DNA of 64,000 nt from an uncultured Spirochaetaceae bacterium. GTDB lineage: Bacteria; Spirochaetota; Spirochaetia; Sphaerochaetales; Sphaerochaetaceae. The notes below the pieces were generated by a model. It saw nothing but the letters and a program-made list of their open reading frames with translations. It searched no databases and was not told the DNA's origin. Position numbers and translations under genes: made by a program. Below, piece by piece: positions 42,274 to 51,772 of this stretch; positions within the stretch are counted from its first letter, which is position 1; each line of letters begins with the position of its first letter. The stretch is from assembly GCA_944390725.1 (NCBI GenBank), contig CALXQU010000011.1, forward strand, positions 20,369-84,368, read 5' to 3'.

Positions 42274-43393
42274 GAAGAAGGCATTGTTCATCGATAGGGA
42301 TGGGGTGATTGTCATCGAGGACCAGATAGACAGCTTCGAGAAGATCATCTACAAGCCCCATGTGTTCGAGGCGCTGAGGGAGATTTCGCGGAAGACGGAT
42401 TTCGAGCTCGTGCTGGTATCGAACCAGGATGGGGTCGGCACGCCATCGTTCCCCTTCGAGGCTTTCGAGGGCCCGATGGAGAGGATACTCTCGACGCTTG
42501 CCGGCGAGGGGATCGTATTCGATGACATAAACGTCGATTACTCGCTGCCGGAGGACTGCTGCCCGGGCCGCAAGCCAGGCACGGCGATGCTTTCCGGCTA
42601 TCTGGATGGAAGCTATGACATGGCTTCCTCCTTCATGGTCGGCGACAGGCTTACCGATATGCAGCTTGCACAGAACATCGGGGCTAAAGGCATCTGGTAT
42701 ACGCCTGAGAGGATGGAGATCCCCGAAGGATACCGCGATGCCATCGCGCTCAGCACGTCCAGCTGGCTCGATATCGCGTCATACCTTACCGGGGACGGCT
42801 CCTGCGCCCACCGCACCGCCTCGATATCAAGGGACACGAAGGAGACGAGGATCTCGCTGGATATCGACCTGGATGGCACGGGATGCGGCAGGATCGTGAC
42901 TGGCATCGGCTTCTTCGACCATATGCTTGACCAGGTAGTCAGGCATTCCCGCTGCGATATCAGCGGCAGTGTGGAGGGCGATCTCTATGTCGATTGCCAC
43001 CATACGGTGGAGGATACTGCCATCGTCCTCGGCGAGGCTGTCCTCACAGCCCTTGGCGAGAAGCGCGGCATCGAGCGCTATGGCTTCGATATCGTGCCGA
43101 TGGACGATACGGCCGCAGTCGCTGCCATCGACTTCTCCGGACGTCCTGAGTTCATGCAGGAGTTCTCCTTCCGCTATGACTATATCGGCGATTTCCCTAC
43201 GGAGCTGATCCGCCACTTCTTCCGCTCGTTCTCATCTGCCGCCAGATGCAACCTCTATCTGGAAGCCACCGATGGCGGTGATAGCCACCATACCGCAGAA
43301 GCGCTCTTCAAGGCGTTTGCCAGGGCCCTGAGGAAGGCTGTCAGGCGGATTCCCGGCGACAATGCGATCTCCAGCACGAAGGGGGTCCTATGA
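42254..43393 (+). CDS. hisB: bifunctional histidinol-phosphatase/imidazoleglycerol-phosphate dehydratase
   Basis: A fusion of about 379 residues. The N-terminal HAD phosphatase (residues 1-165) has LFIDRDGVIVIED, LVSNQDGVGTPSFP, a zinc-loop segment with CCPGRKPG, and MVGDRLTDM. The C-terminal dehydratase has GIGFFDHMLDQ, HHTVEDTAI and GDSHHTAEALFKAF, giving the histidine metal sites. This is the E. coli HisB architecture, found mainly in Gammaproteobacteria and some Campylobacteria and Bacteroidota, so it is notable in a spirochete-like genome. No ATG is available: TTG at 42254 (ribosome site GGAGG six bases upstream) is preferred over TTGs at 42251 and 42239. It overlaps the hisC end by 20 bp. 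Confidence 0.95.
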   Translation: MDTSRHRKKALFIDRDGVIVIEDQIDSFEKIIYKPHVFEALREISRKTDFELVLVSNQDGVGTPSFPFEAFEGPMERILSTLAGEGIVFDDINVDYSLPEDCCPGRKPGTAMLSGYLDGSYDMASSFMVGDRLTDMQLAQNIGAKGIWYTPERMEIPEGYRDAIALSTSSWLDIASYLTGDGSCAHRTASISRDTKETRISLDIDLDGTGCGRIVTGIGFFDHMLDQVVRHSRCDISGSVEGDLYVDCHHTVEDTAIVLGEAVLTALGEKRGIERYGFDIVPMDDTAAVAAIDFSGRPEFMQEFSFRYDYIGDFPTELIRHFFRSFSSAARCNLYLEATDGGDSHHTAEALFKAFARALRKAVRRIPGDNAISSTKGVL

Positions 43394-43980
43394 TAGCCGT
43401 GATCCAGTATGGGGCCGGCAATGTCCGCTCGGTGCTCTCTGCGCTCAGGAGGCTTGGCCATGAGGGGGTGCTGACAGATGCCCCCGATACGATCCGCAAG
43501 GCTGAGCGCGTCATCTTCCCCGGGGTCGGTGAGGCCTCTTCAGCTATGGCTGCCCTCAGGGAGCGCGGGCTTGATGAGGTGATCTCATCCCTTGAGCGGC
43601 CCTTCCTCGGCATCTGCCTCGGCATGCAGATGATGTGCTCATTCTCGGAGGAGGGCGATACGGAGGGGCTGGGCATCTTCCCCGAGCGCGTCATGCGCTT
43701 CCCCTCCGGCCGCGGATGCAAGATCCCCCATATGGGCTGGAACGGCATCTCAGCGCTGGGCGGCAGGCTTTTCGCTGATGTGGATGAGGAAAGCTATGCC
43801 TATTTCGTCCATTCATACTACGTCCCCCTCTCGCCATTCACGGCAGCGAGGTGCAGCTATGACGGCATCTGCTTCTCTGCAGCGCTCGAGCGCGGCAATT
43901 TCATGGGCACGCAGTTCCATCCCGAGAAGAGCGGCAGCGTCGGTGAGAAGGTGCTTGCCTCGTTCCTGGAGGCCATATGA
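43390..43980 (+). CDS. hisH: imidazole glycerol phosphate synthase, glutaminase subunit
   Basis: A 196-residue class I glutamine amidotransferase that supplies ammonia to HisF. The nucleophile elbow is FLGICLGMQMM, the oxyanion segment MGWNGI, and the catalytic His-Glu pair is in GTQFHPEKS. It overlaps hisB and hisA by four bases at each side. Confidence 0.96.
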   Translation: MIAVIQYGAGNVRSVLSALRRLGHEGVLTDAPDTIRKAERVIFPGVGEASSAMAALRERGLDEVISSLERPFLGICLGMQMMCSFSEEGDTEGLGIFPERVMRFPSGRGCKIPHMGWNGISALGGRLFADVDEESYAYFVHSYYVPLSPFTAARCSYDGICFSAALERGNFMGTQFHPEKSGSVGEKVLASFLEAI

Positions 43981-44693
43981 TAGCCATTCCTGCGATAGAC
44001 CTGATCGATGGGGCGCTCGTCCGCCTTTCCGCCGGCGATTACTCGACGGCGAAGGGTTATGGGCTTGAACCTGCCGATGCAGCGAGGATGATAGAGGATG
44101 CAGGGCTTACCCATCTGCATCTTGTCGACCTGGACGGTGCCAAGGGGGATGGGAGGCGCAACCTCCATATCCTCGAGGAGATTGCCGGGGCCACCGGCCT
44201 TATCATCGACTTCGGCGGCGGCATAAGGACGAAGGCAGATGCCGAAGCGGCATTCTCGGCAGGTGCCGATGCGGTCAACGTGGGGTCTGCCGCGGCGAGG
44301 GACCCGGAAGAGGTCCTCTCATGGGCTGCGGAGTGGCCGGGGCGGATCATCCTCAGCGCCGACAGCGCCGATGGGCTGGTCGCGGTGTCTGGATGGGTGG
44401 AGAAGACATCGATCCCGCTTCTGCCGTTCGTGGAGAGGTTCGTGTCATGCGGACTCAGGCGTACTGTCGTCACCGATATCTCCTGCGATGGCATGCTCGC
44501 AGGCCCGTCAGTCGGCCTTTACCGCAGCATCATCAGCGCCGTCCCCGGCGTCGAGCTGGTCGCGTCAGGCGGGGTGTCCTCGAAGGAGGACCTCTATGCG
44601 CTCAGGGAAGCCGGATGCTACGGCGCCATCGTCGGCAAGGCCCTCTATGAGGGGTATATGACGCTTGCCGACCTGAAGGAGGCAGGATGCTGA
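43977..44693 (+). CDS. hisA: ProFAR isomerase
   Basis: A 238-residue TIM-barrel isomerase. [19 protein letters not shown] contains the catalytic Asp8-type residue, and [30 protein letters not shown] and [18 protein letters not shown] follow the family. The usual RL-x-QGD loop reads RLSAGD, a small variation. It overlaps hisH by 4 bp and hisF by 7 bp. Confidence 0.95.
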   Translation: MIAIPAIDLIDGALVRLSAGDYSTAKGYGLEPADAARMIEDAGLTHLHLVDLDGAKGDGRRNLHILEEIAGATGLIIDFGGGIRTKADAEAAFSAGADAVNVGSAAARDPEEVLSWAAEWPGRIILSADSADGLVAVSGWVEKTSIPLLPFVERFVSCGLRRTVVTDISCDGMLAGPSVGLYRSIISAVPGVELVASGGVSSKEDLYALREAGCYGAIVGKALYEGYMTLADLKEAGC

Positions 44694-45451
44694 CGAGGAG
44701 GATAATACCCTGCCTTGATGTGAAGGATGGCAGGACAGTCAAGGGTGTCAATTTCGTAGGGCTGCGCGATGCGGGGTCCGCGCTGGAGCTTGCCGCCTAT
44801 TACTCGGAGCATGGCGCTGATGAGCTCGTCTTCCTCGATATCACGGCGACGGTGGAGAACAGGGGGACGATGGTGAGGCTCGTGCAGGATGTCGCCGACA
44901 GGATCTCCATACCGTTTACGGTAGGCGGCGGCATACGTACGAAGGAGGATGTCGGCAGGCTGCTCTCCGCAGGCGCTGACAAGATATCCATCAACTCGGC
45001 CGCGGTACGCAATCCTGACATGATAAGCGGTTTCGCCCGCCTGTTCGGTTCCCAGTGCGTCGTGCTAGCGATCGATGCCAGGCGCAATCCAGGCATGCCT
45101 TCGGGCTTCGAGACGATAATCGACGGCGGGAGGACGGCTACAGGCAGGGACGCCCTTCTCTGGGCGCAGGAAGCCGAGAGGCTCGGAGCCGGCGAGGTAC
45201 TGCTCACATCGATGGATGCTGATGGCACCAGGAACGGCTTTGATGTTGACTTAACTGCGGTAATCAGCGGTAATATTGGTATTCCGGTCATCGCATCAGG
45301 CGGGGCCGGATGCGAGGAGCATTTCCGGGATATCCTCAGGGAAGGGAAGGCTGATGCCGCGCTTGCCGCCTCTGTCTTCCATTTCCGCGAGATCGGCATC
45401 CCGGAGCTGAAGGCATATCTTCGCAGCGAGGGGATTCCAGTAAGGATATAG
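44687..45451 (+). CDS. hisF: imidazole glycerol phosphate synthase, cyclase subunit
   Basis: A 254-residue TIM-barrel cyclase that pairs with HisH to form imidazole glycerol phosphate and [25 protein letters not shown] gives the catalytic Asp11-type residue, [12 protein letters not shown] the first phosphate site and [14 protein letters not shown] the second active Asp. A lower-G+C patch of codons lies near 45240-45285, without frame disruption. Confidence 0.96.
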   Translation: MLTRRIIPCLDVKDGRTVKGVNFVGLRDAGSALELAAYYSEHGADELVFLDITATVENRGTMVRLVQDVADRISIPFTVGGGIRTKEDVGRLLSAGADKISINSAAVRNPDMISGFARLFGSQCVVLAIDARRNPGMPSGFETIIDGGRTATGRDALLWAQEAERLGAGEVLLTSMDADGTRNGFDVDLTAVISGNIGIPVIASGGAGCEEHFRDILREGKADAALAASVFHFREIGIPELKAYLRSEGIPVRI

Positions 45452-45461
45452 GGGAGGGAGA

Positions 45462-46070
45462 ATGACTATCGATTTTGCTAAAGGCGGCGGTCTGGTTCCT
45501 GCGGTTGTCCAGGATGCAGTCACGAGAAGGGTCCTCATGCTGGGCTATATGAACGAGGAAGCATATAAGCTGACGCTGGACAGGGGGCTCGTGACATTCT
45601 TCTCCAGGTCAAGGAACAGGATATGGACCAAGGGGGAGACATCCGGCAATTTCCTGCAGGTGCGCGAGATACTTGCCGACTGCGATGGCGATACCCTGCT
45701 GGTCAAGGCGATTCCCTCCGGTCCCGTATGCCACACAGGCGCCGATACGTGCTTCGGCGAGGAGAACCAGCCGTCTGAGATCTCATCGCCCGAGTTCCTC
45801 TTCTATCTCGAATCAGTGATCCGCGACAGGCGCACCAACCCGATCGAGGGTTCCTATACGAACCATCTCTTCTCCAGGGGCCTGAACAAGATAGCGCAGA
45901 AGGTCGGGGAGGAGGCCGTCGAGCTCGTCATCGCCTCGAAGGATGATGACAAGGACCTCTTCCTGGGCGAGGCTGCCGACCTTGTCTACCATTTCCTCGT
46001 GCTGCTTGCGCAGAAGGATACCACGCTTGCCGAAGTCATCGACGTGCTGAAGGACAGGCATAGCCGCTGA
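45462..46070 (+). CDS. hisIE: bifunctional phosphoribosyl-AMP cyclohydrolase/phosphoribosyl-ATP pyrophosphatase
   Basis: A 202-residue fusion for steps two and three of the pathway. The HisI part (residues 1-115) has PAVVQDAVTRRVLMLGYMNEEAY and the zinc ligands in DCDGDTLLVKA and GPVCHTGADTCF. The HisE part has GSYTNHLFSRGLNKIAQKVGEEAVE. It starts 10 bp after hisF with a GGAGG site and closes the set of histidine enzymes. Its stop overlaps the next gene by one base. Confidence 0.95.
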   Translation: MTIDFAKGGGLVPAVVQDAVTRRVLMLGYMNEEAYKLTLDRGLVTFFSRSRNRIWTKGETSGNFLQVREILADCDGDTLLVKAIPSGPVCHTGADTCFGEENQPSEISSPEFLFYLESVIRDRRTNPIEGSYTNHLFSRGLNKIAQKVGEEAVELVIASKDDDKDLFLGEAADLVYHFLVLLAQKDTTLAEVIDVLKDRHSR

Positions 46071-46669
46071 TGGACCAGGAGACGCTGGAGGAGATACTCA
46101 GCGAAGGGGAGGCCGTAGGCATCAGCTTCTCAGGCGAGGACCTTTCCTTCCGTGATTTCACCGGCGTCGTGTTCAGGGACTGCACGTTCTCATCATGCCG
46201 CCTTGAAGGCATGGCCATCCGCGGGGGCGGGATCATGTCATCCAGGATCATCGATTCTGACCTGGCCAGGATCGAGTGCCAGGATGCGTGCCTTGCCGAT
46301 GTCTCGCTGGTCTCCTGCAGGCTTCCAGGCGCATCATTCGCCCGCTCATCCATAAAGCGCATGGAGATCATCTCCTCATCTGGCCTGTATGCATCATTCT
46401 CCTCATCGCATGCGAGCGGTCTCTGCATAAGGGAGTGCATGCTGGAGGATAGCTCTTTCGAGGATATGAAGTGCACATCATGCTCTATCGAGCACACCAG
46501 CCTCAGGCGCTCGCAGTTCAGGGGAACGTGGCTGAGGGATATACGGCTATGCGGCTCCGATATCGAGGGGATAGCCCTCTCGCCGGATCTCCACGAGCTG
46601 AGGGGCGCGGTGCTGGATACCGCCCAGGCCCTCAGCGTGGCAAGGCTGCTTGGCATAGAGCTGGTCTAG
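46070..46669 (+). CDS. pentapeptide-repeat-like protein
   Basis: A 199-residue protein with degenerate pentapeptide repeats (A/C-x-F/L-x-x pattern) in residues 18-170, for example FSGEDLSFRDFTGVVFRDC, LARIECQDACLADVSLVSC and GSDIEGIALSPDLHELRGA. Such repeats fold as a right-handed quadrilateral beta helix. Ten or more cysteines are striking for a presumably cytoplasmic protein. The start overlaps the hisIE stop (TGATG), so it is translated with the histidine operon although no pathway role is known. Some pentapeptide proteins (Qnr, MfpA) mimic DNA; nothing here shows that. Confidence 0.75.
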   Translation: MDQETLEEILSEGEAVGISFSGEDLSFRDFTGVVFRDCTFSSCRLEGMAIRGGGIMSSRIIDSDLARIECQDACLADVSLVSCRLPGASFARSSIKRMEIISSSGLYASFSSSHASGLCIRECMLEDSSFEDMKCTSCSIEHTSLRRSQFRGTWLRDIRLCGSDIEGIALSPDLHELRGAVLDTAQALSVARLLGIELV

Positions 46670-46746
46670 CTTTCTTCACATTTTCTCCGCTTGACCTCCG
46701 CTTCCGGCTGCCTCAGACTTAGTATCAGCAAGTATCAGGAGGCATT

Positions 46747-47190
46747 ATGGCTAGGAAATTCATCATCGTCGCACTGGCTGCGCTCATCCTCGCAGCAGGC
46801 TGCGCCACGATAAGCGAGACACCGGCTATCCCGACAGAAGAGGAGAAGGCGCAGGTTATCGCAACCATGACCAAGGGATTCACTGCGGTAGCCGCAGGGA
46901 TGATAACCCCCGAAGGCGATTCTCTGCAGAAGGAAATCGACCTGAGGAACCTTTCCTATTCGATGGAGTTCTCCTCCTTCAGCCTGCTCGGCAGCTCGCC
47001 GATCACCGGCACATTCACGCTCCATGGGCAGAGCGATGCGGAGAGCAACATGGTGATGGACATCAGGGACGGGGATACCTCCCTGCTGATAAAGGGCCGC
47101 ATGGAGGATATCGGGGACAGCAAGGTGCAGCACGTATCGGAGCTGAGGCTCAACGGCAAGCTCCTCGATGCGTCGTTCCTCAACGGCTGA
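46747..47190 (+). CDS. small lipoprotein of unknown function
   Basis: A 147-residue secreted lipoprotein: a signal peptide ending in the lipobox LAAGC (Cys19), then a beta-rich domain (GTFTLHGQSDAESNMVMDI, TSLLIKGRMEDIGD). I do not recognise the family. An AGGAGG site precedes the ATG. The 77-bp gap before it contains two copies of AGTATCAG separated by two bases (46729-46738 region). A hairpin follows the gene. Confidence 0.7.
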   Translation: MARKFIIVALAALILAAGCATISETPAIPTEEEKAQVIATMTKGFTAVAAGMITPEGDSLQKEIDLRNLSYSMEFSSFSLLGSSPITGTFTLHGQSDAESNMVMDIRDGDTSLLIKGRMEDIGDSKVQHVSELRLNGKLLDASFLNG

Positions 47191-47212
47191 GATATCCGTT
47201 TCCATCTCCGAT

Positions 47213-47232
47213 GGCCGCCTGCAGGGGCGGCC
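47213..47232 (+). terminator. hairpin after the lipoprotein gene
   Basis: GGCCGCC (47213-47219) and GGCGGCC (47226-47232) form a seven-pair stem, eight with a T-G wobble, closing a four-base loop. TTCCTC follows, a weak pyrimidine run. It lies 22 bases after the stop codon. Confidence 0.5.
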
Positions 47233-47239
47233 TTCCTCA

Positions 47240-47248
47240 TGCTATACT
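47240..47248 (+). promoter_or_regulatory. extended -10 of the 115-residue protein gene
   Basis: TGC-TATACT ends six bases before the GTG at 47255, with no ribosome site between. The transcript would be leaderless. No good -35 is visible, as expected for an extended -10. Confidence 0.45.
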
Positions 47249-47254
47249 CTTCCT

Positions 47255-47602
47255 GTGAGGAAGCTGGATAAGGAGAAGATAGCCGCGCTCGGCTATAGGG
47301 AGCTCAGGGATGGCTACAGGGAATACCTGGAGCTTGAGAGCGACCTGTGCCCATCGACGGTCCAGGCATCGAGCTATGGTGCGCTCTTCCTCTTCCGCTA
47401 TGACCCCGCCCTCTTCTGGGATGTCGTATTCTCCTCCGATGATTCGTTCCGCATGAGGGCGAAGGATGCCATCAGGGAAGCTGTCAGGGCGAAGGGGCTC
47501 GGATGGCAGGATGAGCATTCCGTCATCAGCAGGGTATACCACCTCTCATCATTCCGCCGCTACGTCATGGAGCGGCTCTGGGATAAGGAAGGGATGCCAT
47601 AG
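47255..47602 (+). CDS. unknown 115-residue protein
   Basis: A small soluble, mostly helical protein (RKLDKEKIAALGYREL ... LWDKEGMP) that I do not recognise. The segment LESDLCPSTVQASSYGALFL loosely recalls the N-terminal SAM-like domain of tyrosine recombinases, but the catalytic part is missing and I do not press this. GTG at 47255 is chosen from the -10 element and coding pattern; an in-frame ATG at 47168 lies inside the lipoprotein gene and would force the frame through the hairpin. The stop is 16 bp from the end of the convergent RND gene. Confidence 0.55.
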   Translation: MRKLDKEKIAALGYRELRDGYREYLELESDLCPSTVQASSYGALFLFRYDPALFWDVVFSSDDSFRMRAKDAIREAVRAKGLGWQDEHSVISRVYHLSSFRRYVMERLWDKEGMP

Positions 47603-47618
47603 GCGGCATCCCCGGTCC

Positions 47619-50600
47619 TCATAGCATATCATCGAGATGCTTCAGCTTCCTCATGTCGTATTCATGGAGCTGGTTGATCAGGGCATCGGGATTGTTGAAT
47701 CTCTTCTCCCTCCTCTTGTTGAAGATGAGGTAGAGCACAGGCGATAGCAGCAGCGTCAGGAATGCGCCTGTGGTAATCCCTCCTACGAATGTTATCGCGA
47801 TAGGCTGCATCATCTCCGCTCCTTCCCCGGGGAAGAAGGCCATCGGTATCATGCCGAGTATGGTCGTCAGCGTCGTCATCAGGATGGGCCTGAGGCGCCC
47901 GTACGCAGCCTGCAGGCAGGCCTGCTTGACAGGCACCTTGTGGTCGACGAGCCTGTTGATGCAGTCGATGAGCACGATGCCGTTGTTGACGACTACGCCG
48001 ATCAGGGCGATGATGCCGACGAGCGAGAAGAGCGAGAAATCCTCTCCCATGGCGACATGGATGCCGATTACGCCGATGAAGAGCAGCGGGATGGTGGCGA
48101 AGATGATGAAGGGGTCTATCAGCGACTCGAACTGCGCCGCCATGACCGCATAGACGAGGAAGAGGGCCAGGAGGACGATCATTATGAGGGTAGGGAGGTA
48201 CTCATTGAATGTGTACATCTCGCCGCGCTGCTCGATCCTCGCGCCCTCGGGGAGCACGAGCTCCCTTTCCAGCAGCCTATCCACCATGGCCTGCACATCG
48301 CTTGCCGCATAGCCTTCGCGCAGCGTCGCATAGACATGGTTGACCCTTTCCTTGTCCTCCCTGGTAATCGTCCTCGGTGCCGATCCGAGCTCGAATGAGG
48401 CAAGGGTGTCGAGCCTGACCATCGTTCCCTTGCCGGTCGGGATCATCAGGGCGGAGAGGTCATCCACGGTCTGTATCTCATCAGGGTCGATGAGGACGAT
48501 GACATCATAGGTCGTGTCGGTGGCGAATGTGGAGATCTCCGTTGCCGTGATGCCTGTAAGGGCGGCATTCACGGTGTCCGTAAGCGTGGAGACGGTCACG
48601 CCGAGGTCCTCTGCCTTCTGGTAGTCGATGATGATGGAGTACTTGGGCGCGCCATTCGAGAGGTCGGAACGTATGTTCTCCACCGGGTAGATATATGCCT
48701 CAAGGAGGGCCATGATTTCCTCCACGGCTGCCAGCGAGGCATCCGGGGATTCCGAGTATACCGCCACGTCGATGCCCTGTCCCGATACTCCCCTGGATGT
48801 GGAGAATATCCAGTCGGCCTCAGGTCTGTCATCAAGGAATGGCCTGATGAGGTCCTGGAGCTCCGATACCGAGTATTCCTGCTCGTCAATAGGCGGTAGC
48901 TCTATCTCGATATCGCCTGTATTGCTGCTTCCGACGGAGGTCATTATCTCCTCGTAGCTTCCTTCCGGCAGGACGGAGAGTATGTTCTTCTGCATCTCGA
49001 AGACATATTCCTTCGTCACATCCTGCGTGGTTCCCGGATCGAGCGTCAGCTCGACGGTTATCATGTCATCGGTCGTCGATCTGGGCACCAGCGATATGCC
49101 GAGGTCGCCGAACTTCTGCACGGAGAGCATCAGCAGCAGCACCAGGAGGACGATGAGCAGCATCTTGCGCTCCAGGAAGAACGAGAGCAGGCGGACATAG
49201 CCGCTGCGGACCTTCTCCTCGGCTCTGGCCATTGAGCTGTCTATCGCCCTTAGCAGCCTGCTCTTCAGCGGTTTCTGCACCCTCGTATTGAGCCTGAGGA
49301 TGGAGCCGCAGAGGGCAGGGACGAGGGTCACTGCCACGAACAGCGAGGCGAAGAGGGATATGCAGACCGTGATGACGAGGTCCTGGAACATCACGCCTAT
49401 CATGCCGATGTCGTATTTGTAGATGATGATGGGCAGGAATACGCAGATCGTGGTCAGCGTCGAGGCGACTATGGCCGTGAACATGTTCTCGCTGCCGAGG
49501 ATGGCGGCAATGGCGCTCCGCTCCTTCTTCTCCCTGAACGAGTAGGTGTTCTCGAGGATGATGATGGATGCGTCGACCGTCATGCCGATGCCGAGGATCA
49601 GCCCGGACATCGACATCGCGTTGACTGACATGCCGGTAATCGACATCAGCATCAGAGTGATGAGGATGCAGATGGGCATCGAGAGCGAGATGATGATGGT
49701 GCTCTTTATGTTGCGCAGGAAGATGAAGATTATCAGGGCGGCGAGGATGACTCCCTGCACCGCGGAGTTGGCGACTTCCTGCATCGTATTCCTGATGAGC
49801 TCGGTATTGTCGCGCTGTATGATGAGGTCCAGCCCTGCGGGAAGCTCGGCCCTGATGCTGTCCAGCTCCCTCATGACGGATGAGGCGACAGTCGTCTCAT
49901 TGGATTCGGAGTCATTAGAGATCGATATCGTGACGACCTCGTTCCCGTTCAGGTAGTTCAGCCTGCCGCCTGATGCCGTCGTCTCCTCCACATCGGCGAT
50001 ATCCTGTACGAGGATCGGATTGCCGTCCGATGCATAGCTGATGATCGTCTCGCTGATATCCTGCAGCGACATGTAGCGCGCATCCGTGGCGATCTGGAAG
50101 TCCTTGCCTCGCTGCGTGATCTCCCCTCCGGTGCTCTGCACGTTCCTTGCCGCTATCGCATTGGATACCGTCTGCAGCGTCAGGCCGTAGGCCTCAAGCC
50201 TGTTGGGGTCGACCTGCACCTCGTATTCGATAGGGGCGCCGCCATAGACATTGACCTGCGCGACGCCATCGATCCTCTCAATCAGCGGCTGCACCGTATT
50301 CTCGGCGATGTACTGCAGCTCATCCTTGGTCCTGTCGCCTGTGAGGATGAGGCGCATGATCGAGCCGGAGCCCATCGAGTCATACCTGATGATCGAGGGC
50401 GATTCTGCCCAGTCGGGCAGGAACCTGGACATCCTCGATGCGATGGCATTGACATCGTTGTAGGCATCATCGAGGTCGGTGCCGTATTTGAATTCCAGCG
50501 TTACCGACGAGCGTCCTTCCCTTGACCGGCTGGTCATCTTCTCCAGATTGGAGAGCGAATCCAGGGCATCCTCCATCGGCTCGGTGACCTGCAGCTCGAT

Positions 50601-50774
50601 TTCCTCCGGCCCTGCATCATTGCATGAGACCGATACGGATATCACGGGATAGTCGACCGAAGGGTAGAGGGCCAGGTCGAGGCGCGGCAGGAAGACCAGG
50701 CAGATGACGGAGATCAGCACATAGGTCATCGTCATCAGGACGGGCCGCCTAACAGATAGCTCAGATAGTGTCAT
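47619..50774 (-). CDS. RND-family efflux pump, inner membrane transporter
   Basis: A 1051-residue AcrB/SwrC-like transporter with 12 expected membrane helices and two large periplasmic loops. LSVRRPVLMTMTYVLISVIC begins TM1, and repeated EYVFEMQ and SLFSLVGIIALIGVVVNNGIVLID mark the duplicated halves. In TM4, GIGMTVDASIIILEN near residue 400 has one Asp of the AcrB Asp407/Asp408 proton relay; the second is Ala. It is last of the tolC-mfp-rnd operon and exports drugs, lipids or surfactants; substrate unknown. Confidence 0.93.
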   Translation of the reverse strand: MTLSELSVRRPVLMTMTYVLISVICLVFLPRLDLALYPSVDYPVISVSVSCNDAGPEEIELQVTEPMEDALDSLSNLEKMTSRSREGRSSVTLEFKYGTDLDDAYNDVNAIASRMSRFLPDWAESPSIIRYDSMGSGSIMRLILTGDRTKDELQYIAENTVQPLIERIDGVAQVNVYGGAPIEYEVQVDPNRLEAYGLTLQTVSNAIAARNVQSTGGEITQRGKDFQIATDARYMSLQDISETIISYASDGNPILVQDIADVEETTASGGRLNYLNGNEVVTISISNDSESNETTVASSVMRELDSIRAELPAGLDLIIQRDNTELIRNTMQEVANSAVQGVILAALIIFIFLRNIKSTIIISLSMPICILITLMLMSITGMSVNAMSMSGLILGIGMTVDASIIILENTYSFREKKERSAIAAILGSENMFTAIVASTLTTICVFLPIIIYKYDIGMIGVMFQDLVITVCISLFASLFVAVTLVPALCGSILRLNTRVQKPLKSRLLRAIDSSMARAEEKVRSGYVRLLSFFLERKMLLIVLLVLLLMLSVQKFGDLGISLVPRSTTDDMITVELTLDPGTTQDVTKEYVFEMQKNILSVLPEGSYEEIMTSVGSSNTGDIEIELPPIDEQEYSVSELQDLIRPFLDDRPEADWIFSTSRGVSGQGIDVAVYSESPDASLAAVEEIMALLEAYIYPVENIRSDLSNGAPKYSIIIDYQKAEDLGVTVSTLTDTVNAALTGITATEISTFATDTTYDVIVLIDPDEIQTVDDLSALMIPTGKGTMVRLDTLASFELGSAPRTITREDKERVNHVYATLREGYAASDVQAMVDRLLERELVLPEGARIEQRGEMYTFNEYLPTLIMIVLLALFLVYAVMAAQFESLIDPFIIFATIPLLFIGVIGIHVAMGEDFSLFSLVGIIALIGVVVNNGIVLIDCINRLVDHKVPVKQACLQAAYGRLRPILMTTLTTILGMIPMAFFPGEGAEMMQPIAITFVGGITTGAFLTLLLSPVLYLIFNKRREKRFNNPDALINQLHEYDMRKLKHLDDML

Positions 50775-50785
50775 CCTGTCTCTCC

Positions 50786-51772
50786 TTATCCCTGGCTGGA
50801 TATCGGATTGATGGCGGTACCATCCGTGATGTTGCCTGCCGTTATCACCAGCTCGCCGGGCTCAAGCCCCCCAAGGATCACAGCCTCTGTGCCGTTGTCG
50901 CTACCGGGCGTGACTATCTTCCTCACGGCCTTCCCGTCCACGGCAGCGTAGACGACATCATCGCCTATGTATTCGCCCAGGGCGGCGGACGGGACCATCA
51001 GCGCATCCTCAATCCTCTCCGTCTCCAGATAGAGCTTGACGTACATGCCTGTCTTGAGGCCGTCCGTATCGCCGTCGATATCCAGCTTGATATCAGCGGT
51101 ACGCGATGAGGTGCTGATGGAAGGGGAGATATAGGCCAGCCTTGCCGTGTAGGTCCTGCCAGGATAGGCAACGGTCTCGAAGCTTGCCGTCATGCCCGTG
51201 CGGAGGGAGCCGAGGAACTTCTCCGGCACGGCAGCCTCCAGCACGAGGTCCGCATTGCTTGCGATCGTCGCCACGGCGGTAGAGGAGGAGATGACCTGTC
51301 CGGCCGATACCCCGACATCTATCACGGTCCCGCCTGCCTTGGCGATGACAGGGCTTATCTTGTAGGGGGAACCCGGGCGGGAGGCATCGATATAGGCGAC
51401 GACATCGCCGGCCGATACGGTGTCGCCCTCATGGATGAGGACCTCTGTCACCGTGCCTGTCGTCGTGATATCAGGGAGGATCGCGATATCGAAGCCGTCC
51501 CTGCGTATCTCGCCGTTGAGCCTCGATATCTTGGTGAATGTCCCTACAGAGGCGGGGCTGACGGAGACATTGACCACCTGCGTGGCTGACGTTTCCTGCG
51601 GGGCGCTTTCCGCCGCCTCACCCTCCCCGGCCAGCATATTGTATGCGACCAGCCCTGCCAGCGCTATGCAGATAAGCACCAGTATGAGGTTCATTGCCTT
51701 CGCGAATCCCGACGTCCTGCCTCCTTCCGCTGCAAGCCTGCTGAAATCTATCCTGCTGTCGTCTGGCATCAC
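50786..51772 (-). CDS. RND efflux periplasmic adaptor (membrane fusion protein)
   Basis: A 328-residue adaptor. One N-terminal membrane helix (about residues 24-44) anchors it. TEVLIHEGDTVSAGDVVAYID and GTVIDVGVSAGQVISSSTAVATI are the two halves of the lipoyl/barrel-sandwich domain, separated by a very short alpha-hairpin. A beta-barrel domain (GLKTGMYVKLYLETERIEDALMVP) and membrane-proximal domain follow. It links the RND transporter to the TolC-like exit channel. It overlaps the tolC-like gene by 4 bp and lies 11 bp before the RND gene. Confidence 0.92.
   Translation of the reverse strand: MMPDDSRIDFSRLAAEGGRTSGFAKAMNLILVLICIALAGLVAYNMLAGEGEAAESAPQETSATQVVNVSVSPASVGTFTKISRLNGEIRRDGFDIAILPDITTTGTVTEVLIHEGDTVSAGDVVAYIDASRPGSPYKISPVIAKAGGTVIDVGVSAGQVISSSTAVATIASNADLVLEAAVPEKFLGSLRTGMTASFETVAYPGRTYTARLAYISPSISTSSRTADIKLDIDGDTDGLKTGMYVKLYLETERIEDALMVPSAALGEYIGDDVVYAAVDGKAVRKIVTPGSDNGTEAVILGGLEPGELVITAGNITDGTAINPISSQG

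Noticed and set aside
47255..47602. The 115-residue protein as a truncated tyrosine recombinase.
   Set aside because: Only a vague similarity to a SAM-like N-terminal domain is visible, with no catalytic residues and no flanking repeats.
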